The notes under the pieces were generated by a model. The model saw only the letters and a program-made list of their open reading frames with translations. It was not told the DNA's origin and searched no databases. Position numbers and translations under genes: made by a program. Of a stretch of 64,000 bases of DNA, positions 34,597-47,105 are shown one piece after another (the first letter of the stretch is position 1; every line of letters begins with the position of its first letter). Source of the stretch: Siphonodentalium dalli (lineage: Eukaryota; Mollusca; Scaphopoda; Gadilida; Siphonodentaliidae); contig CP136064.1 of the NCBI GenBank assembly GCA_032622095.1, positions 111,960,004-112,024,003 of the forward strand. Reading direction: 5' to 3'.

Positions 34597-34900
34597 GCAT
34601 GTCCATAATATAACAATCTCTTTTCTAAATACTCATTGACTATATTAGTTCCCTCGTGACATTTTCAGAGAATAAGTTCAACAGACCGTTTGTCGAACTT
34701 ATTGTCTGAACATTTGCCAACAATTAGTAGGAATATTTCTGCACTTGTATTATATGTTCGCCTGTTTGTAATTGTCGGCTGTTATTTCCTGAACACACCT
34801 CAAGATGAATTATAGACAATTCCATCCTATAACTTTAACTGGTGTGAAAATCTATTTAGCAAAGAACGGGTTAATGACTATAAAACGGCTTGGAATTGAT
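34597..34900. other. No feature seen
   Basis: Spacer between the minisatellite and the LINE relic. Confidence 0.4.
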
Positions 34901-36005
34901 AACGTGGGCAATATACCCACGTACTATAGTCAACGACAAGATATGCTCTATTTCGACTGAATGCCCAACAGGTACAATCTGATAACCAACAGTTGGGAAC
35001 AAACACCGAAACCACCATACTGGAGTCTACGAGACCAAAACCTTGGATAGCAACTAAATCACATGAATTTACTAACAATATAAACACAGATGACGTGGAT
35101 AAGATCGTACGAGAAATAGAATCCATCGGCGGAAATAAACCAACCAAAGCTATTATCTCTAAAATTTCAGACTCAATATCTGCAATCTTGGTCGACTCTG
35201 CGAAGAAGACTCTCGGCTGTAGACCCTCAAAAAATATATTAAAATCTAATAATAATTCAAAAGAACAACAAAATAACAAAAGAGCATGGTTTACTGGAGA
35301 TGGTCGAAAGCATAGAAACAATCGAAACGCAGATTTCATAAAAATCCCCTTGACGAAAATAGAGTAGAACTGAGACACAGTGAACGCGAATATAAAAACA
35401 GTATAAGTAAAGCGAGGGCGAGCTATGAAAACAATTTGACAATTGAAATGGATAAACTTAAAAACACTGATAGCAAGAGTTTTTGGCAAATCATAAAAGG
35501 TAAGAAATCGAACAGAGATTCGAGTATCAGTATTGAGAACTTCGCAGAGCATTTCAAAATTTTTAATGTTTTTCAAACCAATCTGATGGCCGAGATACCA
35601 ACCCATGAGCCCAGAGATACGGATAGCAAAATCACTAATATTTTGAATCCAAGCATCACGCGTGATGAGGTTTCCAAAGCCATCCGACATTTAAGAAATA
35701 ATAAATCTGCGTCCGATGATTGCGTCTTCAACGAATATTTAAAAGCATCTGAAATAATGATGTTACCAGTTATTACTGATATTTTCAATTGTATTTTTGA
35801 CTCTGGTGTAATAACAGACTCTTTGCGTACTGGAAATATAATACCAATTTACAAAAACAACGGTACCAATGATGACCCGTCAAATTATAGGGGCATAACA
35901 ACAATAACTAGCTGTTTTAGTAAATTATTCTCATCTGTCCTCGGTAACCGACTTAGCATATATTCTGACACATTTGGATTGCTGCATGACCAATGTGGAT
36001 TCAGG

Positions 36006-36358
36006 ACCATTGACATTGGAAATTAAGGCAAGAGCGATCACATATTGGACACGACTAGTGAATTGAATCGGGAGTTCATTATGTAGCAACATTTATAAGC
36101 TAGCCTTTTCGTTATATGAATAATCGCCGATTAAATCGTCATGGATAAGTGTAGTTAAAAAGCACATTGATGACGCGGGTATGACATTTATATGGCATAT
36201 ACAACAACGCGGTATTGACAAAAATAAATTGTTGTATAATTATAGACGAAATTCTAGAGATCAATTTGTCCAAGATTGGCATTCCGCTATGAGTAACTCA
36301 GGGAAAGGAAAAGCATATAGGATTCTGAAGTCAACGTTTCGAATGGAATCATTTGTTT
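36006..36358 (+). repeat. 353-bp copy of the LINE's own 3' region inside its RT
   Basis: Matches 37303-37655 with a constant offset of 1297 and only a few mismatches. It sits exactly after CGFR of the RT, where STVDNIF should follow. At its end, gggaaaggaaaagcatatag (from 36301) is repeated at 36359-36378 before the RT resumes. Confidence 0.9.
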
Positions 36359-37302
36359 GGGAAAGGAAAAGCATATAGGACTACTCTACTGTTGATAATA
36401 TTTTTCTTATTTCTATTCTTACCGAACTCTGCAGGCTGAAAAAAACGTAAGATGTTCTGTGCATTTATAGACTTTGAAATTTTGATACGATCAATAGATA
36501 TTATGTGTGGCATAAATTAATGCTAAATAGTATATCCGGGAAAATGTATAGAATCATATTAGATATGTACACGGATATAAAATCTAGAGTAAGGCATAAT
36601 GGTCAAACATCGGAGTCATTCCCTTCCTATATTGGTCTAAAACAGGGAGACAATGTCTCACCTTTTTGCTTTTTTGTCTTTACGTGAATGACCTCACAAA
36701 CTTTTTAGCAAGCACTGACATTAGATGGGTGGAATCTCTATCTCGTGAATGTGAAGATAGACTTGATAGGTACTTGAAACTATTTGTCCTTTTATACGCA
36801 GATGACACAGCACTCTTCTCTGATTCGGCTGATAACCTACAAAAGCAATGTGACTATTTTGAAGATTACTGTACAAATTGGGCTCTGAGAGTTAATATAC
36901 CGAAATAAAAAATAATATGTTTTTCGAGAGGAAGGCAATCGAAACATTTATCGTTCAGATTTATTGATAAAGAAATTGAGATAGTTAGAATATTTAACTA
37001 CCTAGGCGTTATATTTAGCCGTTCTGGTTCGTTTGCTGCGACTAGAACACACTTGGTGACCAAAGCTCGAAAAGCCATGTATGATGTGATAAAAATTGGA
37101 AGAACGCATAAGCTGTCCATAGAAACTCAACTCAAATTATTTGACACCCTATAGTTGTGCCTATCTTGTTATACGGTTGTGAAATGTGGGGTATAGGAGA
37201 TAACTCAATTATTGAAGGTGTACACCTTAAATTTTGTAAACTCCTTCTACACATGAAACTCACCACACCAAGTTACATGGTGTATGGTGAATTGGGTCGA
37301 TA

Positions 37303-37655
37303 ACCATTGACATTGGAAATTAAGGCAAGAGCGATCACATATTGGACACGACTAGTGAATTGAATCGGGAGTTCATAATGTAGCAACATTTTTAAGCTAG
37401 CCTTTTCGTTATATGAAGAATCGCAGATTAAATCGTCATGGATAAGTGTAGTTAAAAAGCACATTGATGACGCGGGTATGACATTTATATGGCATATACA
37501 ACAACGCGGTATTGACACAAATAAATTGTTGTATAATTATAGACGAAATTCTAGAGATCAATTTGTCCAAGATTGGCATTCCGCTATGAGTAACTCAGGG
37601 AAAGGAAAAGCATATAGGATTCTGAAGTCAACGTTTCGAATGGAATCATTTGTTT
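37303..37655 (+). repeat. Source copy of the internal duplication
   Basis: In its proper place downstream of the RT. Encodes LEIKARAITYWTRLV, then DDAGMTFIWHIQQRGID, part of the C-terminal region of ORF2. Confidence 0.85.
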
Positions 37656-38158
37656 CACAAGCCTCTAACAAAGATATAAAAATCTAATCCGATTTAGAAC
37701 TGCGAACCATTATTTTCCAATAGAAACCGGGCGATGGAATAAAACTCCAGTCTGAGCGCAAACTCACGTTTTGTGAAAGGAATGCTATTGGTGATTAATA
37801 CCACGTATTAATTGAATGTCCAGAACTAGCCCATAACAGAGAAAAAGGTACATCAAGAAATCTGATTGGAACTTCCATAATCAGAGAACATTTACCATAA
37901 TTCTTTCAAATAGCAAACCAAATATAATTCGAAACTTGTGTAAATTTATTTGCCACATCAACGAAAGAGCTAATTGCTCTCCTGTGTAATTATTATCTTG
38001 TGTTAATTATTATATTATCTGTGTAATTATTATCTCATATTGATCGTCTGAGGTTGCGAGCAATGATATGTTTTGAATCTATGTTTATGCATATTTATAT
38101 GTATTCTTAAAACCATATATTTGGTAGAAGAATTAAAATGAATCTGAATCTGAATTAA

Positions 38159-39679
38159 TATTTCACCGAATAATTTGGACTTATGTCATGCATATACCGC
38201 ACAAACGATATCACACCAACACAATTTCTTGATTGATCGAGTCAAAGTCCTTGATAGAGATCACGTAACACTTGTTTTATTGAGAATACATATGATTATC
38301 CCCTTGTCGATAAAAAGTATACGAAATACATACTTTTGCCAACAATGTCTTGAAACGTCAATTATAATTCGAATCGAGTCGCATTGAGTAAATGTGATAG
38401 CTCAATGTTAGGCACGATGCGAGCTATAAACCTGAAATCCAGCGCATTCTTACAATAACACAATATAAACCTACCAAGCAACAGACATAATTGTTTGGAA
38501 GTGAATGCTAACAAATTATTAAATAAAAACTTATGCAGTGAATATTAGTCATCTTACCTCAGGCGCTATGTTCATTTATGAGTTTGAAGCAAGCACGCCC
38601 ACACATCAAACGGATAGTTAATGTGGAACGAATGCGACTTGTTCTGCATAGGCAGATTCGGCAATTTTTTCAAAACCTAAATATTCCATTAACAAACTGT
38701 ATCCCCATACTAATGGATTCACTGAAAATCTAGATCACTTGTCTAGTATATGTATTGGGTTTGTTCAAGGATAGGATACAATTTGAGCAATTTGACAAAA
38801 TAACACTTCTGGTTTTCAAGAAAAAAACATTTATTCTACCAAATGAATGTACTTAAACTAATAAACCAGATATATAGTGTACTTGATATAACGACTTTCA
38901 GTTTTTTTTGTAATTTCCATAAGGTTTCAACTCACGTTCGATTTAATTTAGTTATAGAAATATTTCGTGTTATTATATACGTAGAGTTCACAGAGGGTCA
39001 TGTTGTATTATGATCGGATGAATTGAGCTCACATGCCTGTTTTACCACTACCCGGTAAGCGAACTATCGCCCATGATATAATCTTCGAACTGCATGTAGC
39101 CCATCTGTTAACGCGAGGCAATGCGCATGTCTTATATAATAAAATACATATTGGCTGCATTGAGGTGGAAAGGCGGGATATGTTTGCCTGATAGTCCTTC
39201 TTGTAGTTCAAAAGACACAACCTCTGAAAAGTATTCCACATACACATATGGCAGTCAATAGGTGTGTACTCTTCAAGATCGTACCAACAATTTTTGACTT
39301 ATGGCTTATTTCCCTTTGAATTACAACAGTATCTATATATTACAAACGGTGTCTAGTTTACTTTAAATGCAGTTCAAAGGCGTCAAATCTTTTGAAATTT
39401 CGGTTGTGCGGAACCAATCTTTATATGATGGTGAAAAAGTGAGTCCACCCAGAGCCATCTTAATATTGTGTAGTACCGATTTAATGACATATATATACGT
39501 AGGAACATTTGCTTGCTTAAATACATATTATGGAATTACTTCAGTGAATAAAACTGATAAGATAGTACACAAACTATCTCCAAGCACTGAAATACTGTAG
39601 CAATCAACTAAGAGTATCTAAAATTACAACCCCATCGAATGTGCCGTATCAGAGAATACAACTGTTGAACAACGCACAC
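38159..39679. other. No feature seen
   Basis: AT-rich spacer, open frames of 60-77 codons without support. Confidence 0.4.
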
Positions 39680-39860
39680 AAGTAAATATTTACTTCTTTA
39701 CGAATTATTGTAAATAGATAAAAGGGCAACGATTCCGCCAACAATAGTCACTGCATGTAACTAATAACAATGACGCTGTTGTCTACATATTTTGTATAAA
39801 ATTAATGAAAATAACTTATATTGGCATGATTATTTGTTATTCCAATCGGAACACATCAAC
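39680..39860. repeat. Second copy of the dispersed repeat at 8478-8660
   Basis: Same ordered words (gtaaatatttac, acgatt.cgcca, agtcactgcat, aatgacg). Same strand. Confidence 0.5.
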
Positions 39861-40339
39861 GGAGTTTTTCCCGACACTTTATCTTATGGGTGATGCCTGT
39901 TTGGAGCAACGCGTATGCCAGTCAGTGAACACAAAATGGTCTGATAACAGTTTGTGATCGGTCATTATTTAACAATCTTAAGATGTATACATGCCACGGT
40001 TTTGCAGCAGTCATAATCATCCTGTTCCAGCAATTGGAAGTTTTTTTTACAGTCTAAGTTATTCCATGAAATCACAATCCTAAACAGTTACATGTATACC
40101 TGTTTGTTGCTTTGCGGCAATTGCCTAGTTGCAAAATGATGACCGCCGATGCCGTGATGCCAGTGACAACTTCATAAATTGTTAACAACAATGAATTCTC
40201 AATATATCACGAAGCAGTTCAATTTGAGGTACAGTAGCTATGCTCAACCAAACGAAAGACAAGAAAGCCAAACTGTTCGACAACACAAATATAACCTGGT
40301 TACTTAACATGATAAGTATATGATAAACGAGAGCGTATC

Positions 40340-41310
40340 TTCTTCAAATAAATGCCAAAATATGTAGCCAAAACCTATTTCGAATATTTCAATTTCAAGC
40401 ATTTTAGATCATATAAATTGCTTAGTGGATATCGATTGTTCTCGAAGACAATTTATTTCAAGTGAATTGTTTAGTCTTTTGATAATTTTAGATGTGTTAC
40501 AAAATGTTAAATAGTTGGAAATGTCATGCCTTACACAACTTTAAGTCAGACAGTTCGGACCAAAATATGTTTAAATTATTATGGTATTTTGATTTTCCGA
40601 CCAGTATTTGATGTTAGATTTGTTGTTTTTAGACAAAAAGTTGAATATTCCCTACTGGCGCCATAACGTTTTGACTGATATGTTCATCAGTTGGAAAATT
40701 TCGAACAGTTGGAAACCTTGGTTTGAAAACTCCAACCAAAGGGGGTGCAAATATAATTTCCAGTACGTGGGTCTTGTCTGGTCACCACAAACGGAGATCA
40801 CATAGCCACACCCCCAGTTTACATAATCAGTTAGGTAAACAGTTAATCGACCAAGCGGGACCATCTTCATTTTAAATAGTGTCATAGTCGTACATAATAC
40901 CTTGCACGAAACTCTTACGTTTACTGACATTGATAAAATATGATCAACGTGAAAATATTCGGTTTATATCAAACCATGACCTGAGGGACTATTCTTATTA
41001 CCAAATGGCAGTAACATGTGTGTAACTTATTATTAGTACAAGCAGTGGGTGGTAGACATTTATTTAGAACACCCGGTTGCAAACTAGATAAACAACAACT
41101 CCATGTATCATATATAGCAACTAACGTTTCACTGGGATTGAACTGGGCCCTTCCATAATCCCCCTTCAATTAAAATTTAGACCAAATACTGAAAATGCTT
41201 ACATAATTCCCACTTGACATGACAATATATTAAAATATAGCTAAGGATTCACATATGTCCTCAAACTGACACTCAACGGTGTCCAGAACATATATAGTAA
41301 GAGCTACGAT
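40340..41310. repeat. Dispersed repeat family, related to 41961-42360 and 45600-46380
   Basis: 40505-40800 aligns with 45958-46240 (tagttggaaatgtcatgcc, aacagttggaaacc / ccattggaaacc). 40880-40970 aligns with 45620-45710 (aaaatattcggtttatatca). 41145-41280 aligns with 46230-46370 (aaaatatagctaagg, tgtcctcaaactgaca). 40340-40510 aligns with 42210-42360 (ggatatcgattgttc). The blocks are in different order in the second locus. Nature unknown. Confidence 0.6.
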
Positions 41311-41960
41311 GGGCGTGGCAAAATACGCCCGGTGTGCCTTTATGAACTATACACAAACAAACAATGGTAGTGACACTAAATTGTAGTATTGGAAATGTTA
41401 TTATGGGCGGACGCTAAATTTTCAAGTCAAATGGACATATAAAAACAAAATATGTTAATAGGGTCTGTTGTACCTTTGTGAAGTTCATTTATCCAAACTA
41501 AAGTTTCATTCAGAAACCTCAAATATTGAAAATTCTAATTCGCAAAGTGCCATAAGTCAGTAAAATATATTCGGACGAAACCCATAATCGAACTTGACCT
41601 GTATTGTGGTCTGGAAAACTAACATTACCAAATTTGGTTCCGATATAAGAAACCAAACTAACGTTACAATCCTGAAATCTCAAATATTGAGAATTTTAAG
41701 TCGAAAAGAGCCATAAGTCAGTAAAAAAATGTTCAGACCGAACCCATAATCGAATTTGGCCTGTATTGTGGTCTGGAAAACTCACATACCAAATTTGGTT
41801 CCGATAAAATAACCCATACTAAAGTTATCATCCGGAAACCAAAACTGTTAACGGACGGATGAACGGATGTACAGACGGCTAGACGACTGGGCGGACGGAC
41901 GGAAAGAAGGACAGACGGACAGACCAATAATATAATACGGCCGTTTTTTCAAACGGGCGC
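41311..41960. mobile_element. Palindrome-ended, Helitron-like element (copy 2)
   Basis: Starts with the same 20-bp hairpin as 5931, gggcgtggcaaaatacgccc, and ends with a ccgtttttt/aaacgg hairpin and gggcgcat. Two internal array units of about 160 bp (gccataagtcagtaaaa near 41549 and 41710) and a gacg-rich run at 41850-41925. It separates two parts of the dispersed repeat around it. Confidence 0.6.
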
Positions 41961-42360
41961 ATAAAAATATATATTGTGATTTGAGTGGATAACGACAAAT
42001 ATGTCACCAGACATTTAGACAAACCTGAGATTGTCCATTCTTCTCTGCATAGATTGAAATCATATTGGAATTTGTTTCCTGCATGGTTTCTACTTAAATA
42101 AACACAGTTGACATTATGAACTGAAACTAATGATGTTGAACTTGAAAGTGCAGTGTTGACAGGGTTAATTTCGTTGATTTCATATAATACAAGTATCTTC
42201 TTCAAGTAAATGCCAGATCAGTAGCCAAAACATCTGTCGATTATTTAAATTTCTAGAATTTTAAATGATAGAAATTCCTCAGTGCATGGATATCGATTGT
42301 TCGCGAAGATAATTTATTTTACGTGAGTTGTGTAGTTTTTTCTAGATGTGTTGCAAAATG

Positions 42361-43345
42361 GTCAGTCTTCAATAAGTGCTGGTCTCAATCGATCATGGTC
42401 GCTCCAAATTGGAGTTTTATTTATACAATACCTATCTTGTTCGGTCTTAAACCAATTAACCGATATCCCCACACCGTTACTTCACCTATTCTTGATTCAG
42501 TTTCTGTCATTCGTAATATGGCCTAGAGGCTGAAACGACGTTATATCACAATTGGTATATATATGTATGGTGAATAAATCACACTGCACGCCATGTTCCA
42601 TAAAATTATTCTGGTTTCTATCCGATTAAAACTATTAATTTGTCCTCTGCCTCCGTTCAGCCGTACCTATAGAGCTATTTGTATTTCAATTCTAACAAGC
42701 GTGACGAGATTAATTATTTTGAAAGCGGACCAAAAGAAGCTAATGCGCGGTTGTCTAATTATGTGATTAACAATAATTAGTTTTAAGATGCTCTGTACAT
42801 CGTGCAATTGGATAATAAGTACTCGTTTCGCGCCTGGAAAGCAAAGATGGCGTACTAGCTTGCGTTTTGTTAACTTAAAACCAACTTGTTGAACTTTCGA
42901 TTGTACTATATACCAACAGACTCGACGCGTATCGTGTAAGATGGATCGACGAATTGTGATTTTCAGCACGGAATTAGGCAACCCGCAAAGTCTCCGTCTG
43001 TGAATACCGCTAAAGATACATGGGATATAGAAATCTTATCATTTTTCAATGTGAAGTGGATTAAAAGCGCTTGGGAACCATATCAACACGATCAATATCT
43101 GGTGCTACCAAGATCCTGTCATTGTGGACACGAGTACAATGTGGGGCGTTCCCTGTAGCGTTCTGTGACGTATTCTCTGACATAGCAAACAAACTTCTCC
43201 AACAATATTCCATCGAGATATTGCTATTCTGATCCCGCCTGCTTTCATTGTGCTCTCCAGTACATATTACGAAGACACATAGCTATAACCAGAGCTGTTC
43301 AGACCGCGTCCGATTCCTGACACCACCGTTACAACATCAGTCGTC
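42361..43345. other. No feature firmly seen; upstream of the exon at 43346
   Basis: May hold the promoter and 5'UTR of the next candidate gene, but I find no clear TATA or initiator signal I can defend. Confidence 0.3.
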
Positions 43346-43529
43346 ATGCGAGTGGTCCTCGTTGTTGTTGTTATATGTTTGTTGGTCACATGTTTGGAAG
43401 CTCGCCGTCGCCCTAAAATACGCGGAATGGGACGCGGTAGCCGAAAACAAAGTCGTTCCAAAAACAAAGATTCGGATAAGACTCACTCCGGCGGCAAGTC
43501 GGACGAGGACTGTTGGCAGGACCGTAAAG
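43346..43529 (+). CDS. Candidate first coding exon of a secreted basic protein
   Basis: The ATG at 43346 opens MRVVLVVVVICLLVTCLEA, a strong signal peptide, followed by a very basic segment (RRRPKIRGMGRGSRKQSRSK) and an acidic/Cys end (KSDEDCWQDRKG). The frame leaves through taaag|gtaaaa at 43529/43530 (phase 1), a fair donor. The upstream region is open only briefly, which favours this ATG. The Arg/Lys-rich mature N-terminus with one Cys pair-partner missing suggests that a Cys-containing domain follows in the next exon, which I cannot find in the window. Not recognised as a known family; a matrix-binding or growth-factor-like secreted protein is only a guess. Confidence 0.55.
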
Positions 43530-44519
43530 GTAAAAATAAATTCACGTTTCGAAGAATCAGCTGACTATGTTGAAGAACGTGGCGTATTCGAAGATTATAG
43601 TCATATTAAGGGTACGTTCATACGCTGGCAAGTTTGCACGGTATATTTTGCAGGCATTTCACCATAGAAAACCACATGGTGCCAGCCAGAATTTGGACGG
43701 AAACGTGTATATAACATGCATCTTTACCAAAGCGAATGACATGAGAAGTAAAATTTATGTAGTTCAATTTGTAACGGTGCTACTGGCATTTGCCTTTAAA
43801 GACCTGTATGCTTGATTCTTACGAGATAAATTGCATGTTATTTACAGGCAAATTCGGTAGCATCGCTACATGTATCTAGAACTACATACTTTTTTCTTCG
43901 CACGTTGTTAGCTGTGATACAGAAGCATTTTATATGCTTGTTTCCGTTCATATTCTGGCACCATATCGTTTCTACGACGAAATGCCTGTAAACCATACCG
44001 TGAAAACTTCCCTGTGTATGAACGAACCCTCAATGAGTTATAGAAAACACATTAGAATACGACTGATAATATTGTTACTTCTTCGGGACTTATTAGACTA
44101 TATATGTCTACCTGATATGTATAATTATCGTATAGCAGACTTCGGGGTCGCAACAAATATGGCTATCCGATGATACCTATATTGATACATATGAACTGAG
44201 AGTTATATATTTGAAAACCTATTACTACAGAAGACCGAACATATTGAAAACAGCAGAATTGTTTAATTGTGGCAATAGACGAACACTGGTATACCTCGCT
44301 TTGTATATTAAAAAAGCCCAATATATGACGTCCAACTCCTGAGGCTCATAATTTATCAAACCCATTATTATTTGTTTCTTTATCCTGACCCCTCACCCGA
44401 TTTAAAACTAACAAACAAATTGAAATTTGTTCGTACTCATATAAATAATACACACATGTATATATATTTAGTAAAAGACTATATACCGTACTAATATTTC
44501 TAAATGTAAACCAAGCATG
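43530..44519. other. Possible intron; nothing else seen
   Basis: A stretch at 44055-44105 (gataatattgttacttcttc) recurs at 48625-48665, a short dispersed repeat. Confidence 0.3.
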
Positions 44520-44630
44520 CACCATGCACAAATTTAGAATATTTTAATTGTATTAATTGTATTACATGTACTCTTTGTGTCAATACACAATGATGAGTTA
44601 TACAATAAATTGAATTGAATTGAACTGAAA
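44520..44630 (+). mobile_element. LINE 3'-end fragment with (AATTG)n tail
   Basis: Ends tgatgagttatacaataaat followed by three aattg-type units. AATTG-like tails after a short 3'UTR are typical of CR1/RTE-type LINEs. No coding part remains. Confidence 0.4.
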
Positions 44631-45294
44631 TACTCATGTAGTATAAAATCTGTGTTACATCGAGTTTAATACAAAGGTACCACTCTGCGGAAGGGGTTAG
44701 ATGTTAGTAATTGGCTCGTTAATTAAACAGCACTCTCAAAGAAGCAGTGAATGTGGATATATGGTGTTTCCATTGGCATCGGATTGTTTTTTCTAAATTT
44801 GGAATTTTTATTATAAAACCCACGAACCTATGCAACACATCGAATAAACTTGGAATAATCACACTTTTGATTAAACCCGAATGCATGTACATATTTCGTG
44901 ATGTAGAAGCCACACGTTTCTGGTTTATAGCCGTGCTTTCTGATTAACAGTTGTAATCAACCGCATTCTTACTAAAAGGCGGTTTTAATTATTGCGAATT
45001 TCATATTCCATTTACGACTAGCAGCTCACTGGAGGGTAGCCATTTCATTTTCACTTAACTCGTAGTAATATTCAGCTCATAGATATAAATCGACCGCTCA
45101 ACAACGTCGCTTTGTCAATTCACATGGCTCCTTGTTCAAAACTACACTGTTCAGTACACTGATACATGCTGTATGCCGAGATTACGAATACATCAAATTC
45201 CTATATTATTCCCAGATAAGCGGATCCTCCTTTATATTATATCACTGTACATTCATCAGTCTAAATCTATCAAGTAAACAAACACTCTTGTATT
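44631..45294. other. No feature seen
   Basis: Spacer. Confidence 0.4.
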
Positions 45295-45599
45295 CAGGGT
45301 TGGCGCGACCAAACTTTTCTGTTGCCAAAATGTTTGCCAATTTATTTTGTTGTTGTTGCTAAATTCCAAAACGACAAAATCTTGCTAAATTGAATTGAGG
45401 GTAACAGTTTTGGGAAATTCGTAATATTTCTCATTTTAGGATAGAAATGCACCCACATACATGTATAAACAAACAATAAATGCTTTAGACAATTTATTAT
45501 CAGTAATATATATATATATAAACATGTGTTAAACAATTACACGGCATCACAACATGCATATCATTTCAAATGTATGGGTGTTAAGGAACATATAATCCA

Positions 45600-46380
45600 C
45601 AATTTCTTGAACTTGGCATAGTCTTTAATATTACCTTGCATGAAACGCGTACTTTGAGTGATATTGATAAAATATAATCAAAGTGAAAATATTCGGTTTA
45701 TATCAAACCATATTTTACTAAACTGACCAAACACCCGATTACTATATGCATGGTGTTGGGATAAAATGTTATCCATCGTAATTTAGAGTGTGGTAATTTT
45801 TTTAAAAGCTGTTTAATATTTTTTTCAGAGATTAAATCGTTCTCCACCACTAATTTATTTAATAGAATGGGCGGAATGTCTTGAACAGTTTACTCAGGGG
45901 TGTGGCGACACGGTGATTTCGAGTCTGCCCAACCGCCCAAACTTTGATACAAAATTCCAATAGTTGGAAATGTCATGCCAGCCACAACTGTAATGTAGAC
46001 AGATCAGACCAAAGATTGAAAGTTGAAATTATTCTGGTAGTTTTTCAACAATTATTTGGTGTCATAGAAATGTGGTTTTAGACCAACAGTTGAATATCTT
46101 CTATACGTGAGGCCTCCAACCATTGGAAACCTTGTGGTACCATTTTGAACATTCCAACCGATGGGGTTGCAAATAGAATTTCCTGAACTTTGGGAATTTT
46201 GGTCTGGTCTTGACACCACGGAGATCGTCTGGGCCCTTATGTAATTCCCCTACAATTAACATTTAGACCATTTGAAATAATTAAAATGCTTACGTGTTTT
46301 CCAACTGACATCAACACAACTATTAAAATATAGCTAAGGGTCCACATACATGTATGTCCTCAAACTGACAGTGTTCTATA
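45600..46380. repeat. Dispersed repeat copy inside the hAT-like element
   Basis: Block-wise similar to 40505-41290 but with the blocks reordered (see that entry). Confidence 0.6.
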
Positions 46381-46540
46381 ATTAGCGATACAATAGGTTA
46401 AGCAGTATGAATGGCGACGGATTAATTTGTGGCTCGTTATTGTCAGCAAGGATATACAGGGTGAAATAAAATGTATGTTTTGAAGACATATACTTGTTGT
46501 TTGATGACTGTGTAGCAATTTTAAAACGGAATAGCCGCTT

Positions 46541-46917
46541 TATGGAATCCTATTAGGGCCACTTGCTAATTGCGCTTTCGGCGCTTTCGGCGCGATGCGC
46601 CGAAAGCGCCGAAAGAGACAAAAAATGCGCCATTAGTAACGCGCCGAAAGCGACAAAATATGCGCCGTTACAAAATGTGCGATATTAGCGCATGTTTCGG
46701 CGCGTTACTAATGGCGCATTTTTTGTCGCTTTCGGCGCGCGCCGAAAGCGCCATTAGGCATACTATTAGGTCCACTCCCTAATGGCGCGCGCCGTAAGCG
46801 ACAAAAAGTGCGCCATTAGGGTATGTTTCGGCGCGCGCCGAAAGCGCCGAAAGCGCCGAAAGCGACAAAAAGTGCGCCGAAAGCGCCATTAGCAAGTGGC
46901 CCTAATAGGATTCCATA
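46541..46917. mobile_element. Motif-array MITE (gcgctttcggcgc), 6-bp target duplication
   Basis: Inverted ends tatggaatcctattagggcc, identical over at least 30 bp. The target duplication ccgctt lies at 46535-46540 and 46918-46923. The entire body consists of cgaaagcgc/gcgctttcg words, gcgacaaaa(a/g)tgcgcc and their complements, so the element folds completely. The open frame 46570-46782 is produced by the repeats and is not a gene. Confidence 0.88.
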
Positions 46918-47105
46918 CCGCTTAGATAGTTATGACTACTTTGATATTTATTAATAATTCCAACTTTCTCTAATAGCTCATTTTACCTGATTTCCCCAAT
47001 TATACCCTCAATTAAATTTGGCAATTAATTTTGAAATTTGTCAAAAAATAATTTCATTTTGCAAACAAATTGGCCAGAGAAACTTTTGGTCCAGCGCCAG
47101 CCCTG

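Larger units (their letters stand above)
34900..38158 (+). pseudogene. Broken LINE ORF2 and 3' end (second LINE family)
   Basis: Pieces in order: linker after the endonuclease (34993-35440: KSHEFTNNINTDDVDKIVRE, KRAWFTGDGRKHRNN, LRHSEREYKNSISKARASYE); RT start 35436-36005 (SFWQIIKGKKSN, RDEVSKAIRHLRNNKSASDD, IIPIYKNNG, NYRGIT, HDQCGFR); a 375-bp intrusion (36006-36379); RT middle 36385-36900 (STVDNIF, FIDFE, GLKQGDNVSPF, LLYADDTALFSD with catalytic YADD); then RFIDKEIEIVRIFNYLGVIF, VTKARKAMYDVIK; then a C-terminal CCHC-like part near 37770-37850 (TFCERNAIGD, HVLIECPELAHNREK). The 3' tail is a short gaatct repeat at 38138-38158. Frameshifts and stops throughout; the endonuclease is missing. 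Confidence 0.85.
45295..47105. mobile_element. hAT-like element, 1.8 kb, non-autonomous
   Basis: The left end cagggttggcgcgaccaaac and the reverse complement of the right end, cagggctggcgctggaccaa, are inverted. Inward, both continue (tgccaaaatgtttgccaattt / ggccaatttgtttgcaaaa). The 8-bp flanks differ. The interior holds a copy of the 40.5-41.3 kb dispersed repeat and the motif-array MITE at 46541-46917; no transposase. A relic of the same end type lies at 62755-62837. Confidence 0.6.

Noticed and set aside
34878-35690. 270-codon open frame on the minus strand
   Set aside because: Antisense to the LINE ORF2 coding frame (34993-36005 plus), whose peptides match LINE linker and RT motifs; the minus frame has no recognisable domain.
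46570-46782. 70-codon Arg-rich frame
   Set aside because: Generated by the cgaaagcgc palindromic array of the MITE.
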